Shown here in pieces: positions 16,935 through 25,388 of a stretch of 50,236 nucleotides of DNA. The notes under the pieces were generated by a model. That model saw nothing but the letters and a program-made list of their open reading frames with translations, was not told where the DNA came from and searched no databases. The DNA is from an uncultured Lachnospiraceae bacterium (GTDB lineage: Bacteria > Bacillota_A > Clostridia > TANB77 > CAG-508): contig CAMUZC010000004.1 in NCBI GenBank assembly GCA_947165105.1, positions 1 through 50,236 of the forward strand. Reading direction: 5' to 3'. How positions within the stretch are numbered: position 1 is the first letter of the stretch; every line of letters begins with the position of its first letter. Position numbers and translations under genes: made by a program.

Positions 16935-17835
16935 TTATACTTTTATTGTATTTTCATTATATTTTACAAGTTGAATTGCACTATCTAAAGTTTCCGTACA
17001 ACATAGTTTTCCGTGATTATCTACATATGTTAATTCATTTATTCCCGTTATTTTTTTTGAATCATTTATGTCCTTAGACAAAACTATTTCATCTTTAAAT
17101 TTACATGAATCTGTCACAGTTCTAATTTCGTATCCTTCCCTTCTAGATTTATATATTACATATTTTATTTTCTTATTATCAGATAGCTGAAATGCTTTTT
17201 TGTATGGCATTTCTTTGTCAAATATTAAATAATAATCTTTACAATTTGATGCTTTATCTAAAACAACTTCTATTCCTTCTACTTCGGCTATTGCATTTTT
17301 TATATAAACCTCCCAAAATCCATCAGCTAAGCTTAGTGCATTCACAAAAGCCTCATCTTCTGAGATATCTTCATTCCATCCGAGGATTACACAGCTTAAT
17401 AAAATCTGGCGATATTTTGTTCTCTACATATTCAAATTGCATATTGTCTGCTGCATCGATATTTTGTATTAATTCCCTATCCATATATTCAAATGTTTTA
17501 TCTATATATTTAACTCCTATTTTCTTCAAGTATTCCTTACCAAATTTTCTCCATAATAGACCTATAGATGAATAAAATATTCCATTATTTCTTTGACCAT
17601 TTCTACTCTTTTGATGATGATCAAACTCCCCTAACCCTATATCATAAACAATTTTATCTTTTACATCTTTATTTCCTATAGTAGGAACTCTTGATAAGAT
17701 TACATTATCAATTATCTTACTTAAAAAAATTGTTGATATAACATCGTCGACATGAAATCTACCTGAGTGCGTTATACAGTTTGCTTCATCTATTTGAGTG
17801 GTTAACTGTATATTTTTATATTTATTTGAACACAT
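16935..17835 (-). CDS. MYG1-family (DHH-like) hydrolase, split by a +1 shift at CGG
   Basis: About 299 residues once joined. The N-terminal part has ITHSGRFHVDDVISTIFL, the diagnostic metal-site LGEFDHHQKSRNG (DHH at 72-74) and NGIFYSSIGLLWRKFGKEY. MYG1 relatives are DHH-like metal-dependent hydrolases linked to 3'-5' exonuclease activity. Frame 0 ends after NPRME. At the in-frame CGG (17382-17380, CCT CGG ATG) dropping the C gives NPGWNEDISEDEAFVNAL, matching the family's NP-x-WNED...EDEAF block, and the C-terminal half then runs to the stop at 16935. There is no other lesion. It probably forms an operon with the HD gene. Confidence 0.75.
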
Positions 17836-17893
17836 AGCTTACCTCCTTGGTATTCATTATACAACAATATTAAAATTTATTAAACAGTATTTT

Positions 17894-18988
17894 TTATCTT
17901 TCATCTTCTCCATGTTGAATATTTGATTGATTCAAAACATCTGTACTTCCATTTGTATTCTCTCTACCAATAATAAATCTTGGAAGAATTGGTGATAAAT
18001 CCACACATGAAAGTTTTTCTGGTTGAATTGACTTTTTACAACAATAATTTTTCCCAGGATTAACTTTTCCTAGAATAATATCATCAAATAATAACTCCAT
18101 ACCTTCATCATCTAAATATTGTTCCATTTCAATATCATCATTTATCCCAACATCTTTTACTGGAACAAACATTAAACATGGCATAGTATCCTTATATTCA
18201 ACCCAACATTTCTTGAAAAAATACACTATTTTCTTAGCATCTTCAACTGACATTTTTCTATCTTTTATAAGCCATATAATTGCTTCAAGTGATGTTCTGT
18301 AATCTCTGTTTGCATAACCATTTCTTCTTTCCTCTGGTATACTATCAAAATATACATAACTTTTTCCACAAAAATAGCTAAACCATTGTGGTGAATTTGC
18401 ATATCCCATAGAATGAATTGGAAATCCATCAAAGAACCAACCAGTTTTATTTTCTAAAATGTCTGCCACAGCATGTCCAAGTGGGCTATATGGAGTATCA
18501 GGTGAATATTTCCTATATATTTGTTCTATGTATAATAATTCTTTCTGTTGCTGAAGAGTAGCAATATTATCCCTTAATCCTGTAGCCATTTTCATTTTTA
18601 TTGATGCACTATTAGCAGCATGAAATACATATCCATTTTTCTTAAAATTTTTATATGCATATTCAATTATTTCTTTTTTTCTTAAGTCAATCTCATTTTT
18701 AGGAATTCCTAATTTTTCTGCAATTTTCTCCTTAAGAAATCTCATTTGTTCTTCCCTATTATGCAGAAACATATATTCACCAACATTTTGGGAACTTCTA
18801 AATAATATGCAATATCCGACAAATCTACAAAATTCCTTTTCTACTTTTTTTATATCCTCAGGACTCATTCCTCTACTCTGTGTACACATTTTTCTAACCA
18901 CAGGATTTGCTAATCCTTCCTTAATTATCTCACCCATATAATTGGCATAGTTCTCTTTCGTTATAATATCTCCTTCATCTAATATCAT
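17894..18988 (-). CDS. Uncharacterised element-borne protein
   Basis: 364 residues; function not recognised. The N-terminal ~130 residues are helical and charged. A more conserved-looking core follows: GYVFHAANSASIKMKMATGL, then PLGHAVADIL, NSPQWFSYFCGKSYVYFD and NRDYRTSLEAIIWLI. The H-x(4)-S pattern ahead of an I-x(4)-GL segment recalls ADP-ribosyltransferase-like folds, but this is only a resemblance. No signal peptide or membrane helix. The frame extends back to a GTG at 19084, but that stretch contains the terminator of the upstream gene. AAAGGAG just before the ATG at 18988 decides the start. It precedes the MYG1-like gene by 58 bases. Confidence 0.6.
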   Translation of the reverse strand: MILDEGDIITKENYANYMGEIIKEGLANPVVRKMCTQSRGMSPEDIKKVEKEFCRFVGYCILFRSSQNVGEYMFLHNREEQMRFLKEKIAEKLGIPKNEIDLRKKEIIEYAYKNFKKNGYVFHAANSASIKMKMATGLRDNIATLQQQKELLYIEQIYRKYSPDTPYSPLGHAVADILENKTGWFFDGFPIHSMGYANSPQWFSYFCGKSYVYFDSIPEERRNGYANRDYRTSLEAIIWLIKDRKMSVEDAKKIVYFFKKCWVEYKDTMPCLMFVPVKDVGINDDIEMEQYLDDEGMELLFDDIILGKVNPGKNYCCKKSIQPEKLSCVDLSPILPRFIIGRENTNGSTDVLNQSNIQHGEDER

Positions 18989-19051
18989 ATATACTCCTTT
19001 TCTATTTGCCATTTTTATACTATGAAAATATTTTTCTATTTTTAAAATAGT

Positions 19052-19076
19052 GGGCAATGAAAATATTTCATTGCCC
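19052..19076 (-). terminator. Terminator of the APH-like gene
   Basis: Perfect inverted repeat GGGCAATGAAA/TTTCATTGCCC separated by three bases, followed on the minus strand by ACTATTTTAAAAA; nine bases past the stop at 19085. Confidence 0.75.
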
Positions 19077-19084
19077 AAACACAC

Positions 19085-19981
19085 TTAATGTAAAATATTC
19101 ACATATTCTTCCAACCAATTTGCCATCATAAGAGTTTGTGGATTTTTTCTCTGGGCACTCATGTCAGCATTCTTAATGTATTTATCATCTGAATTTCTGA
19201 AAGTATTATCATTGATTGCCCTTCGAACACTTCTTAATGAATAATAAACGTCATAAAAAGTCCATTTATCAACCAGTTTTGTAGGAAGTGCTCTAACATC
19301 TGAATACCCATTTAAAAACGCTGTAACATCTTCACTATTATAATTTCCATTTGACTTGAGTACGCTAAGCATCTTGTACAAATCAAGAGTAGGATCGCCA
19401 ACCATAAAATTCTCAAAATCAATCAGATAATATTTTCCTTCCGTTTGACTAAAAATAATATTTGCTGGTCTGAAATCTCCGTGAACATATGTAAAGTGCA
19501 ACTCCCGAAATATTTTTTTGCTTTCATTTTCTACAAAAAACATACTCTCGATGAAATCTTCTTCGTAAGGTGCTAACTTTTGCCTAATTCCTAACATATC
19601 TGCCAAAATCGTAACAACCCAAGTGTTTTCATCGTTGTGACTACTAACATTCACATTATGGAAATTCCCCATCAATCTTCCAATTTCGTATAAAATCTTC
19701 TTTGTTAAATGGGTAGTATACTCATTTAGCGCAACTCCCGCAATGTAGTTTTCAACTATTACGTTTCTTTCCGGACTTACAAACTGCACTGTTGGTACAT
19801 TTATTGTAGTATTGCTCATAATCTGCAATCCTACAATACATTTTTCCATCCGCTCTCGACTAATAAAGGTCTTTACGATATGATTTTTGAATAATCTTAC
19901 ATCATTACTATAAGAATTAAAACACATTAAATCATTCCGTTTCTTTAAATAGTCATTGATTAAATCTAAGTAGTTCTCCAT
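19085..19981 (-). CDS. Aminoglycoside/choline-kinase-like phosphotransferase
   Basis: 298 residues. The kinase catalytic loop is YVHGDFRPANIIF with catalytic Asp169 and Asn174, and the metal-binding Asp188 lies in YLIDFENFMVGDPTLDLY; these are the APH family signature. The N-lobe (VENYIAGVALNEY hinge) is present. The substrate could be an aminoglycoside, macrolide, homoserine or a small metabolite; no resistance subfamily can be named from sequence. It uses CGG as arginine three times (codons 15, 44 and 159), unlike most of the window, which suggests a different origin from neighbouring genes. Its own terminator follows, and it is cargo nearest the right end of the element. Confidence 0.85.
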   Translation of the reverse strand: MENYLDLINDYLKKRNDLMCFNSYSNDVRLFKNHIVKTFISRERMEKCIVGLQIMSNTTINVPTVQFVSPERNVIVENYIAGVALNEYTTHLTKKILYEIGRLMGNFHNVNVSSHNDENTWVVTILADMLGIRQKLAPYEEDFIESMFFVENESKKIFRELHFTYVHGDFRPANIIFSQTEGKYYLIDFENFMVGDPTLDLYKMLSVLKSNGNYNSEDVTAFLNGYSDVRALPTKLVDKWTFYDVYYSLRSVRRAINDNTFRNSDDKYIKNADMSAQRKNPQTLMMANWLEEYVNILH

Positions 19982-20276
19982 GTGATTTCCTCCTTATTGG
20001 TGTTTATAAAATATTATGTTTACATTTTATCATATTATGTAAAGCTTGTCAATCTTTTCTAATTGTTTTGATTCTCCTTATAATTTTGATTTTCCAGATT
20101 TTTGTTCATATAAAAACTACCACTTAGAGCAGCCAAAGTAATTGAGTTATGTAATCATTTAAGGATTATATAACTTAACCACTTTGACGGACCTACTGCA
20201 AAACAAATACCTAAAACAGCAACAAACCACATATATACTAAGCCTTAAAAAATATCCCTATATTACAGCCTACACC
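19982..20276. other. Right end of the element, no intact gene
   Basis: 295 bases upstream of the APH-like gene. A short open stretch on the minus strand (20244-20155) encodes a hydrophobic peptide beginning GLVYMWFVAVLGICF that ends at a stop. It looks like the C-terminal scrap of a membrane protein but is too short to name. The remainder is AT-rich and presumably holds the APH promoter and the right att arm. Confidence 0.5.
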
Positions 20277-20282
20277 GGGGTA
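20277..20282. repeat. Right attachment-site repeat (GGGGTA)
   Basis: Second copy of the junction repeat, inside the ACC-CC of the peroxiredoxin Thr-Pro codons. Outward sequence is the 5' half of that gene. Confidence 0.6.
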
Positions 20283-20427
20283 AAATCTCCGTGGATGTGA
20301 AAATAAAACAATCCATTTTCCTATGTAATCTGTTAGTTTTATATGTCCCATTGTTGTTTCTGCTTCAAAATCAGGAGCAATTTGTCCGAAGCTTTACATT
20401 TCCATTCATCATTATTTCATAATCCAT
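20277..20427 (-). pseudogene. Peroxiredoxin, 5' part of the interrupted gene with two +1 shifts at CGG
   Basis: Starts at the ATG at 20427 with GGAGG seven bases upstream. Frame 0 reads 13 codons to an in-frame CGG (20388-20386, CTT CGG ACA). Dropping its C continues G-Q-I-A-P-D-F-E-A-E-T-T-M-G-H, the canonical peroxiredoxin start, through TDYIGKWIVLFSHP to a second in-frame CGG (20291-20289, CCA CGG AGA). Dropping that C gives GDFTP, the conserved active-site lead-in. The next residues (V-C-T-T-E-F) lie 7.37 kb away at 12908. The four shifts in the two halves, with no stop or other indel, are hard to explain by random decay. Confidence 0.85.
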
Positions 20428-20526
20428 AATTAAACCTCCAATCATTTTTCATATAATATGTTTAAATGTGTTATTTGACACTCAAGTAATTTTCTTTTAC
20501 CTACTGTAATAACATAAATAAAGAAA

Positions 20527-20580
20527 GACATATTGCCGAGGTGAAACCAAAAAGTTCACTTCAACAATATGTCTCTTTTT
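20527..20580 (-). terminator. Terminator downstream of the LRR gene
   Basis: Long stem: AGACATATTG pairs with CAATATGTCT and an inner GAAGTGAA pairs with TTCACCTC, followed by T-rich sequence on the minus strand. Confidence 0.7.
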
Positions 20581-21833
20581 TATTTATTATCATATTTTAA
20601 GAACACATCACTAATGTAATTTTTTCTATACATATCAATCATTGCAAAATACCTTTCATGAGTTCTCCAGCCACTTTCTGTTGAACCTGAACCTGTTGTT
20701 ACTAATTTTACATTTGGATATGTTTGTCTTATTAAATTATAAGATTCTGCTGGTATTCTATCACTTACCAACCACAATCTCTCCAAAAGAGGTAATTCCA
20801 AAATTCCATTTATGTCTGAGAATCTATAATTAAAGCTTATGTTTAAATCAACCAATTCCTTACATTCAGCAAGTGGTGTTGCATCTGTTATGTCATTCAT
20901 AAATAATTCAAGATAATGCAAATGTTTCATATTTGCTAATGGAGAGATATCTTTTATTCTATTATCTGCTAAGATTAAAACTCTTAAATTAGGCAAATAT
21001 TCGCCTAATACAGATATATCTTGTATAGCCTGATGTCCTAAATCTAATGCTTGTAGCTCTGTACAATATTTTAAAACTTGTATATCTTCAGTTGTCATTC
21101 TTCTATAATCATATTGTGTTACCAACACAGAAAATGATACAGCATCTGTTCTAACTGACCATTTGCTTAGATGGACAACCCAATCAATTCTAGTATTCGG
21201 AAACTGTTCTCTTAAATTTCCTAATTCTTCATTTGATAAGTTTGTATAACTCATATCTAATTTCTTTAGATTGGTTAATAAAATTAATGATTTTTTAAAG
21301 TCTTCTATATTAGGTATTTGTTTTCTAGATAAGTCTAGAGTTTCAATATTACAATCAACTTCTTCACCTAATACATCAACCATCCATTGAAACTTTATGT
21401 TTGGAAACGTTTGTTGCAAAATGATTTTTTCATCTTTGCTTAAATTTTGATTATACAAATTTACTTCTTTTAAACTAGGCAACATTTTTAAATGTTTTTG
21501 AAGATTGGCATCTATCACAACATCTGATAAATCTAACGAAGTATCGCTTTCCAAAACTTTTTTTCCGTATATATTAAAATATATAGTTCCTTTAAAATTA
21601 TTATTTGGAAAACTTTGTTTTATTTTCTGCTGATCTTCATATAATATGAATTGTTGCTCATGAGTCTGTATTGACACAGCGGCAGTATTATTCATAGTTT
21701 TTGATTTTTCTATTTCTTGTATAACTTCTGTAATAAAGGGTAATAAATTTTCTAACGCTAAATACATTACTATTAAAATAATTATAATTATCATCATTGA
21801 ACCAAAGTTCATAGGCGTTTTATTTTTTTCCAT
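20580..21833 (-). CDS. Membrane-anchored leucine-rich-repeat protein
   Basis: 417 residues. A single N-terminal membrane segment (about 12-32, MMIIIIILIVMYLALENLL) has no cleavage site, so the rest is probably outside the cell. Leucine-rich repeats recur from about residue 95 to 385, for example LPSLKEVNLYNQNLSKDE, LTNLKKLDMSYTNLSNEE, LPNLRVLILADNRIKDISPL and MKHLHYLELFMNDITDATPL. Some are the ~22-residue type and some alternate with F-P-N-x-x-x-x-W units. The C-terminal ~40 residues are polar (TTGSGSTESGWRTHERYF). LRR surfaces usually bind protein or glycan partners; the ligand is unknown. Confidence 0.8.
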   Translation of the reverse strand: MEKNKTPMNFGSMMIIIIILIVMYLALENLLPFITEVIQEIEKSKTMNNTAAVSIQTHEQQFILYEDQQKIKQSFPNNNFKGTIYFNIYGKKVLESDTSLDLSDVVIDANLQKHLKMLPSLKEVNLYNQNLSKDEKIILQQTFPNIKFQWMVDVLGEEVDCNIETLDLSRKQIPNIEDFKKSLILLTNLKKLDMSYTNLSNEELGNLREQFPNTRIDWVVHLSKWSVRTDAVSFSVLVTQYDYRRMTTEDIQVLKYCTELQALDLGHQAIQDISVLGEYLPNLRVLILADNRIKDISPLANMKHLHYLELFMNDITDATPLAECKELVDLNISFNYRFSDINGILELPLLERLWLVSDRIPAESYNLIRQTYPNVKLVTTGSGSTESGWRTHERYFAMIDMYRKNYISDVFLKYDNK

Positions 21834-21888
21834 TATTCTTTCCTTTTCATTTGTTTATTTTATGTATAGACTTTATATATCTATATGT

Positions 21889-23130
21889 TTACATTAGTTT
21901 GTTTAAATCGTCAATAATTTGGTGCTTGTCCATTTTTCTTCCGATAAACACAAGTTTAACCATTCTGTCTCCCACTTCATCATCCCAATCTTTTAATGCA
22001 TCTGGATCATTTTTTACTATTTGTTCTAAATCTTCTTTTGGAGCTGATGCTAACCAATATCCTGTTTCTGAAACCTTAAATTGTTTTCCTGCTTGTTCAA
22101 ATAAATATGACATGTCATAGTCTGATTTGAACCATACTAGACCTTTACATCTAATAACTGATTTTGGGAATGATTCGTTTATATATTTCTCAAATTTTGC
22201 AACATCAAATGGTTTTCTTGATGTATACACAAATGTTGAAATTCCATATTCTTCAGCTTCGCCCTCTTCATGGTCATGGTGGTGATGATGCCCATGTTCA
22301 TGATGATGATCATCATCGTGTTCGTGATGGTGTTCATGATTGTCTTCTTCGTGGTCGTGGTGATGCTCATGCTCATGCTCTTCTTCCTCGTTATCATCAT
22401 TTTCCAATTCTTGAATCCAACCAGCTGAGCTTGTAATTTTTTCAAAATCAAAGTTGTTTGTATCCATTATTTCTTTAACATCTACTTTAGAATAATTTGT
22501 TTCAATTATTTTTGCTGTAGGTTGTAATTTTTTTATAACTGCTTTAACTGTGTTTAATTGTTCTGTTGTTATATCATCTACTTTATTTAAAACAATAACA
22601 TTACAAAATTCAATTTGTTCTATTAGAAGATTTTCGATATCTTCTTCATCAATATCTTCTTTTACTAAATCTTCTCCACAACCAAATTCTGTAGCTAACC
22701 TCATACTGTCTACTACTGTTACAACATTATCTAATCTACATAGTTTAGGTAGACCGTATTGTTCCAATGAATTAGAAAGAACAGTAATTGTTTGGGCTAT
22801 TGGAAGTGGCTCACAAATTCCACTTGCTTCTATCATAATGTAGTCAAATTGTCTTGTTTTTAATATATCAACTATTTGTTGCATTAAGTCTTCTTTTAAT
22901 GTACAACAAATACATCCATTTGATAGTGGTACAACTTTCCCACTATCTTTTTCTTGTATAAATCCTCCGTCAGCAATTAGCTTTGCATCTATGTTTACTT
23001 CTCCTATATCGTTAACAATTACAGCTACTTTATAGCCTTCTTGATTTGTTAATATATGATTCATTAATGTAGTTTTTCCTGCACCTAAATAACCTGTTAA
23101 TAGTGTAATTGGTGTAATTTTATTTTCCAT
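21889..23130 (-). CDS. CobW/COG0523 G3E-family GTPase with long His-rich metal-binding segment
   Basis: 413 residues. Metal-chaperone-type GTPase: Walker A GYLGAGKT at 13-20, the metal site CICC at 73-76 followed by TLKEDL, Walker B region YIMIEASGICEPLP, and NKVD for guanine recognition. About residues 255-295 are almost entirely His, Asp and Glu, the metal-buffering linker typical of zinc or nickel members. The C-terminal CobW domain follows (YTSRKPFDVAKFEKYI). The frame opens earlier at a GTG, but GGAGG lies 7-11 bases before the ATG at 23130, so I start there. Zinc allocation is the likely role; no Zur box was identified. Confidence 0.9.
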   Translation of the reverse strand: MENKITPITLLTGYLGAGKTTLMNHILTNQEGYKVAVIVNDIGEVNIDAKLIADGGFIQEKDSGKVVPLSNGCICCTLKEDLMQQIVDILKTRQFDYIMIEASGICEPLPIAQTITVLSNSLEQYGLPKLCRLDNVVTVVDSMRLATEFGCGEDLVKEDIDEEDIENLLIEQIEFCNVIVLNKVDDITTEQLNTVKAVIKKLQPTAKIIETNYSKVDVKEIMDTNNFDFEKITSSAGWIQELENDDNEEEEHEHEHHHDHEEDNHEHHHEHDDDHHHEHGHHHHHDHEEGEAEEYGISTFVYTSRKPFDVAKFEKYINESFPKSVIRCKGLVWFKSDYDMSYLFEQAGKQFKVSETGYWLASAPKEDLEQIVKNDPDALKDWDDEVGDRMVKLVFIGRKMDKHQIIDDLNKLM

Positions 23131-23232
23131 TGTTAATTCCTCCATTTCTATTATGTTCACATTATATCACATTGTGTCAATAGGTCAAGCATAGTAGTCT
23201 GATTGACTTTTTTCAACATTTTAGCAACTTAA

Positions 23233-25293
23233 TTATTTTATTTTTTCAAACAACGTTTTAACCTTATTTACAACATAACTGCTTCCGCCCTTATTTTCTA
23301 CATTTTCGACCATGCTTATAATCATTAATTGTTTTTCACTATTCTCATCTGCAATAAAAGCATTAAACCAACCATATTCTTTTGCATTTTCACCTTTGGC
23401 AGATTTGGTTTCTGCTGTTCCAGTTTTTCCTGCTATTGTTAAGCCTTCTATTTTTCCAGAGTGTGCTGTTCCTTCAGGATTTTCTACTGTTTGAATTAAA
23501 TCATTTTTTATTTCATCTGCTACTTCTTTTGAAAAAGCATTTTCTTTTAAATATGTTAACGTTGTATCTGATTTAAACTCTAGATATGGCATTACCATAT
23601 TTCCATCATTTGTAAATGCACTGTAAATTGAAGCAAAATGTATTGGATTCAATTGTATTTGACCTTGACCATATCCACTGTCTGCCAATTGAACTTCACT
23701 TGTGAATTTCCCTTCGTTAGAAATTTTTGATTTAACTATATTCATTTCAAATCCAATATCATTTTCAAATCCTATATTTTTTAATTGTTCTTCCATTTTT
23801 TCAGTTCCAATTTTTAAAGCAGTTTTAGCAAAAAATATGTTATCTGAATTTATAAGTGCATTCAGTAAATTAGCAGGACCATTATATGTTTTTAATGTAG
23901 TAATATTATATGTTCCCCATGAATTATCTTTTTGCCAACTTGTTCCACTCGCCTCATATTCTGTTTCTCCTGTTATTGTTCCTGATTGAAGTGCTATAGC
24001 ACCAATAATAGGTTTGAATGATGAACCTGGCGCATAACTTTTTGTAAATCTTGCTAATAAAGGATTGTTTGCGTTATTACTAATATCATTCCACTCTTGT
24101 GTTGTCATTCCAATTATAAATTTATTTGGATCATATGATGGAGTACTTACTAATGCTAATAATTCTCCTGTTTTCGGATTCATTACTACTGTAGAACTAT
24201 TGTCTCCAGCGTATGTATTATATACAGTTTCTTGAATATTTGAATCTATTGTAAGCTTTATATTTTCCCCATCTTCTTTTTCTGTTTTTAAAATTGTTTT
24301 CTTTGCCTCTCCTTTTTCATTAACTAGGTTTATTTCGTATCCATCTTTTCCTTTTAGCCTATCATTATAAATACTTTCTAACCCTGTTTTACCAACTAAA
24401 CTATTCTTGTCTAATGTTTTATCTTTTTCCAAATCTTCAGCATTTGCTTTTTGAACATATCCTGTTATGTGAGCAGCTTTTTCTGCTAATGGATATACTC
24501 TTGAAGCAATATCCTTAATTTTAACTCCATCAATTTGATTTAACGCTATTAGTTTTGTTTGATTTTGTTTTGATATTGTTGTTAATTCAACAAAAGTATC
24601 AGATTTTACATATGAAGCACTCATTTTTTTATTAATATTTTCTGGTGTTAATCCTAAAATTTCAGCTACTTTATTAATATCTTGCGTTTTTGTTTCCTCG
24701 TTCATCCACCCTGGAACTAAACCTACTGAAGCGACATATCCTCCTCCAGCAAGCAAAATGCCATTTCTGTCTATTAAACTTCCACGTTTGGCATATGTTC
24801 TTGAAATATCTATTTCATCTGATTCTTGCATTTCTGGATAAATTGCTTCATAACTCCAATTGATGTAATGTTTTTTGTCAGACTGTTTTTGCATTTTAAC
24901 AGCATTATTGAACGTAATTTCTCCATATGCCGAATTTGCTTTTACAGAATAAGATACATTAGTATTATTTGTATCGATTTTATCTACTTTTACATCGCTT
25001 ATTTCTATGGTTTTTATATCTAATTTATTAAATATGTTTTCGTATGCCTCAGCAAAATCTTGTTTACTAATTTTATTCTTACTTTCTGAACTTAATAATT
25101 CATATGCTTCTTCATAATTTTTCTTATTAATGCATTCTGCAAAATTTGAAATTACGCTATCAGGAGTGTTTAGTTCTTTTTCATTATTTTTCTTTGCAGA
25201 ATATAGACTATATCCTAATCCAATAAGTATTACTGTTACTAAAACTGCGATAATAGTTCCAAATATTATTACTTCTTTTTTATTTTTTTCCAT
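23233..25293 (-). CDS. Class B penicillin-binding protein, MecA-like (NTF2-like N-terminal domain)
   Basis: 686 residues. A membrane anchor (10-31) precedes an NTF2-like MecA_N domain (about 40-150, TPDSVISNFAECINKKNYEEAYELLS), the PBP dimerisation domain (ISRTYAKRGSLIDRNG) and a transpeptidase domain. Active-site motifs are S424-S-F-K427, S483-D-N485 and K623-T-G625. This architecture is shared with MecA/PBP2a and with clostridial and enterococcal low-affinity PBPs. It should cross-link peptidoglycan, and reduced beta-lactam affinity is plausible but not demonstrable here. No mecR/mecI-type regulator is adjacent. Downstream on the same strand is the G3E GTPase with no clear link. Confidence 0.9.
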   Translation of the reverse strand: MEKNKKEVIIFGTIIAVLVTVILIGLGYSLYSAKKNNEKELNTPDSVISNFAECINKKNYEEAYELLSSESKNKISKQDFAEAYENIFNKLDIKTIEISDVKVDKIDTNNTNVSYSVKANSAYGEITFNNAVKMQKQSDKKHYINWSYEAIYPEMQESDEIDISRTYAKRGSLIDRNGILLAGGGYVASVGLVPGWMNEETKTQDINKVAEILGLTPENINKKMSASYVKSDTFVELTTISKQNQTKLIALNQIDGVKIKDIASRVYPLAEKAAHITGYVQKANAEDLEKDKTLDKNSLVGKTGLESIYNDRLKGKDGYEINLVNEKGEAKKTILKTEKEDGENIKLTIDSNIQETVYNTYAGDNSSTVVMNPKTGELLALVSTPSYDPNKFIIGMTTQEWNDISNNANNPLLARFTKSYAPGSSFKPIIGAIALQSGTITGETEYEASGTSWQKDNSWGTYNITTLKTYNGPANLLNALINSDNIFFAKTALKIGTEKMEEQLKNIGFENDIGFEMNIVKSKISNEGKFTSEVQLADSGYGQGQIQLNPIHFASIYSAFTNDGNMVMPYLEFKSDTTLTYLKENAFSKEVADEIKNDLIQTVENPEGTAHSGKIEGLTIAGKTGTAETKSAKGENAKEYGWFNAFIADENSEKQLMIISMVENVENKGGSSYVVNKVKTLFEKIK

Positions 25294-25315
25294 ATATTTA
25301 TACCAAAACCTTTCG

Positions 25316-25378
25316 TTTATTTAAAATATAAGACAAATATCTGGAATTTTTTGATATTTGTCTTATATTTTAAATAAA
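25316..25378 (-). terminator. Long perfect hairpin after lipoprotein copy 2
   Basis: Arms of 26 bases (25316-25341 and 25353-25378) pair along their length around an 11-base loop. They share the GACAAATAT core with the hairpin after the neighbouring lipoprotein copy. Confidence 0.75.
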
Positions 25379-25388
25379 TGTATTTGAA

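Larger units (their letters stand above)
12904..20282 (-). mobile_element. ~7.37-kb integrated element of the serine-recombinase type, inserted in a peroxiredoxin gene
   Basis: The two halves of one peroxiredoxin coding sequence flank this segment in the same orientation, breaking exactly within the codons for T-P-V around the active site. Both junctions share a 6-base direct repeat, GGGGTA on the plus strand (12904-12909 and 20277-20282). A large serine recombinase gene ends 115 bases inside the left junction, the usual place for the integrase relative to its att site. Cargo is a small ORF, a replication-initiator remnant, MYG1-like and HD-domain genes, an unknown gene and an APH-like kinase. 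No relaxase or transfer genes are seen, so it is not self-transmissible as it stands. The ends could also reflect a more complex rearrangement. Confidence 0.75.

Noticed and set aside
18989..19084. Upstream GTG start for the 364-residue unknown protein
   Set aside because: The extension covers the terminator hairpin of the APH-like gene; AAAGGAG and ATG at 18988 fit better.
22164..22451. Open frames opposite or shifted within the His-rich part of the G3E GTPase
   Set aside because: Artefacts of the CAT/CAC repeat; the GTPase frame carries all motifs.
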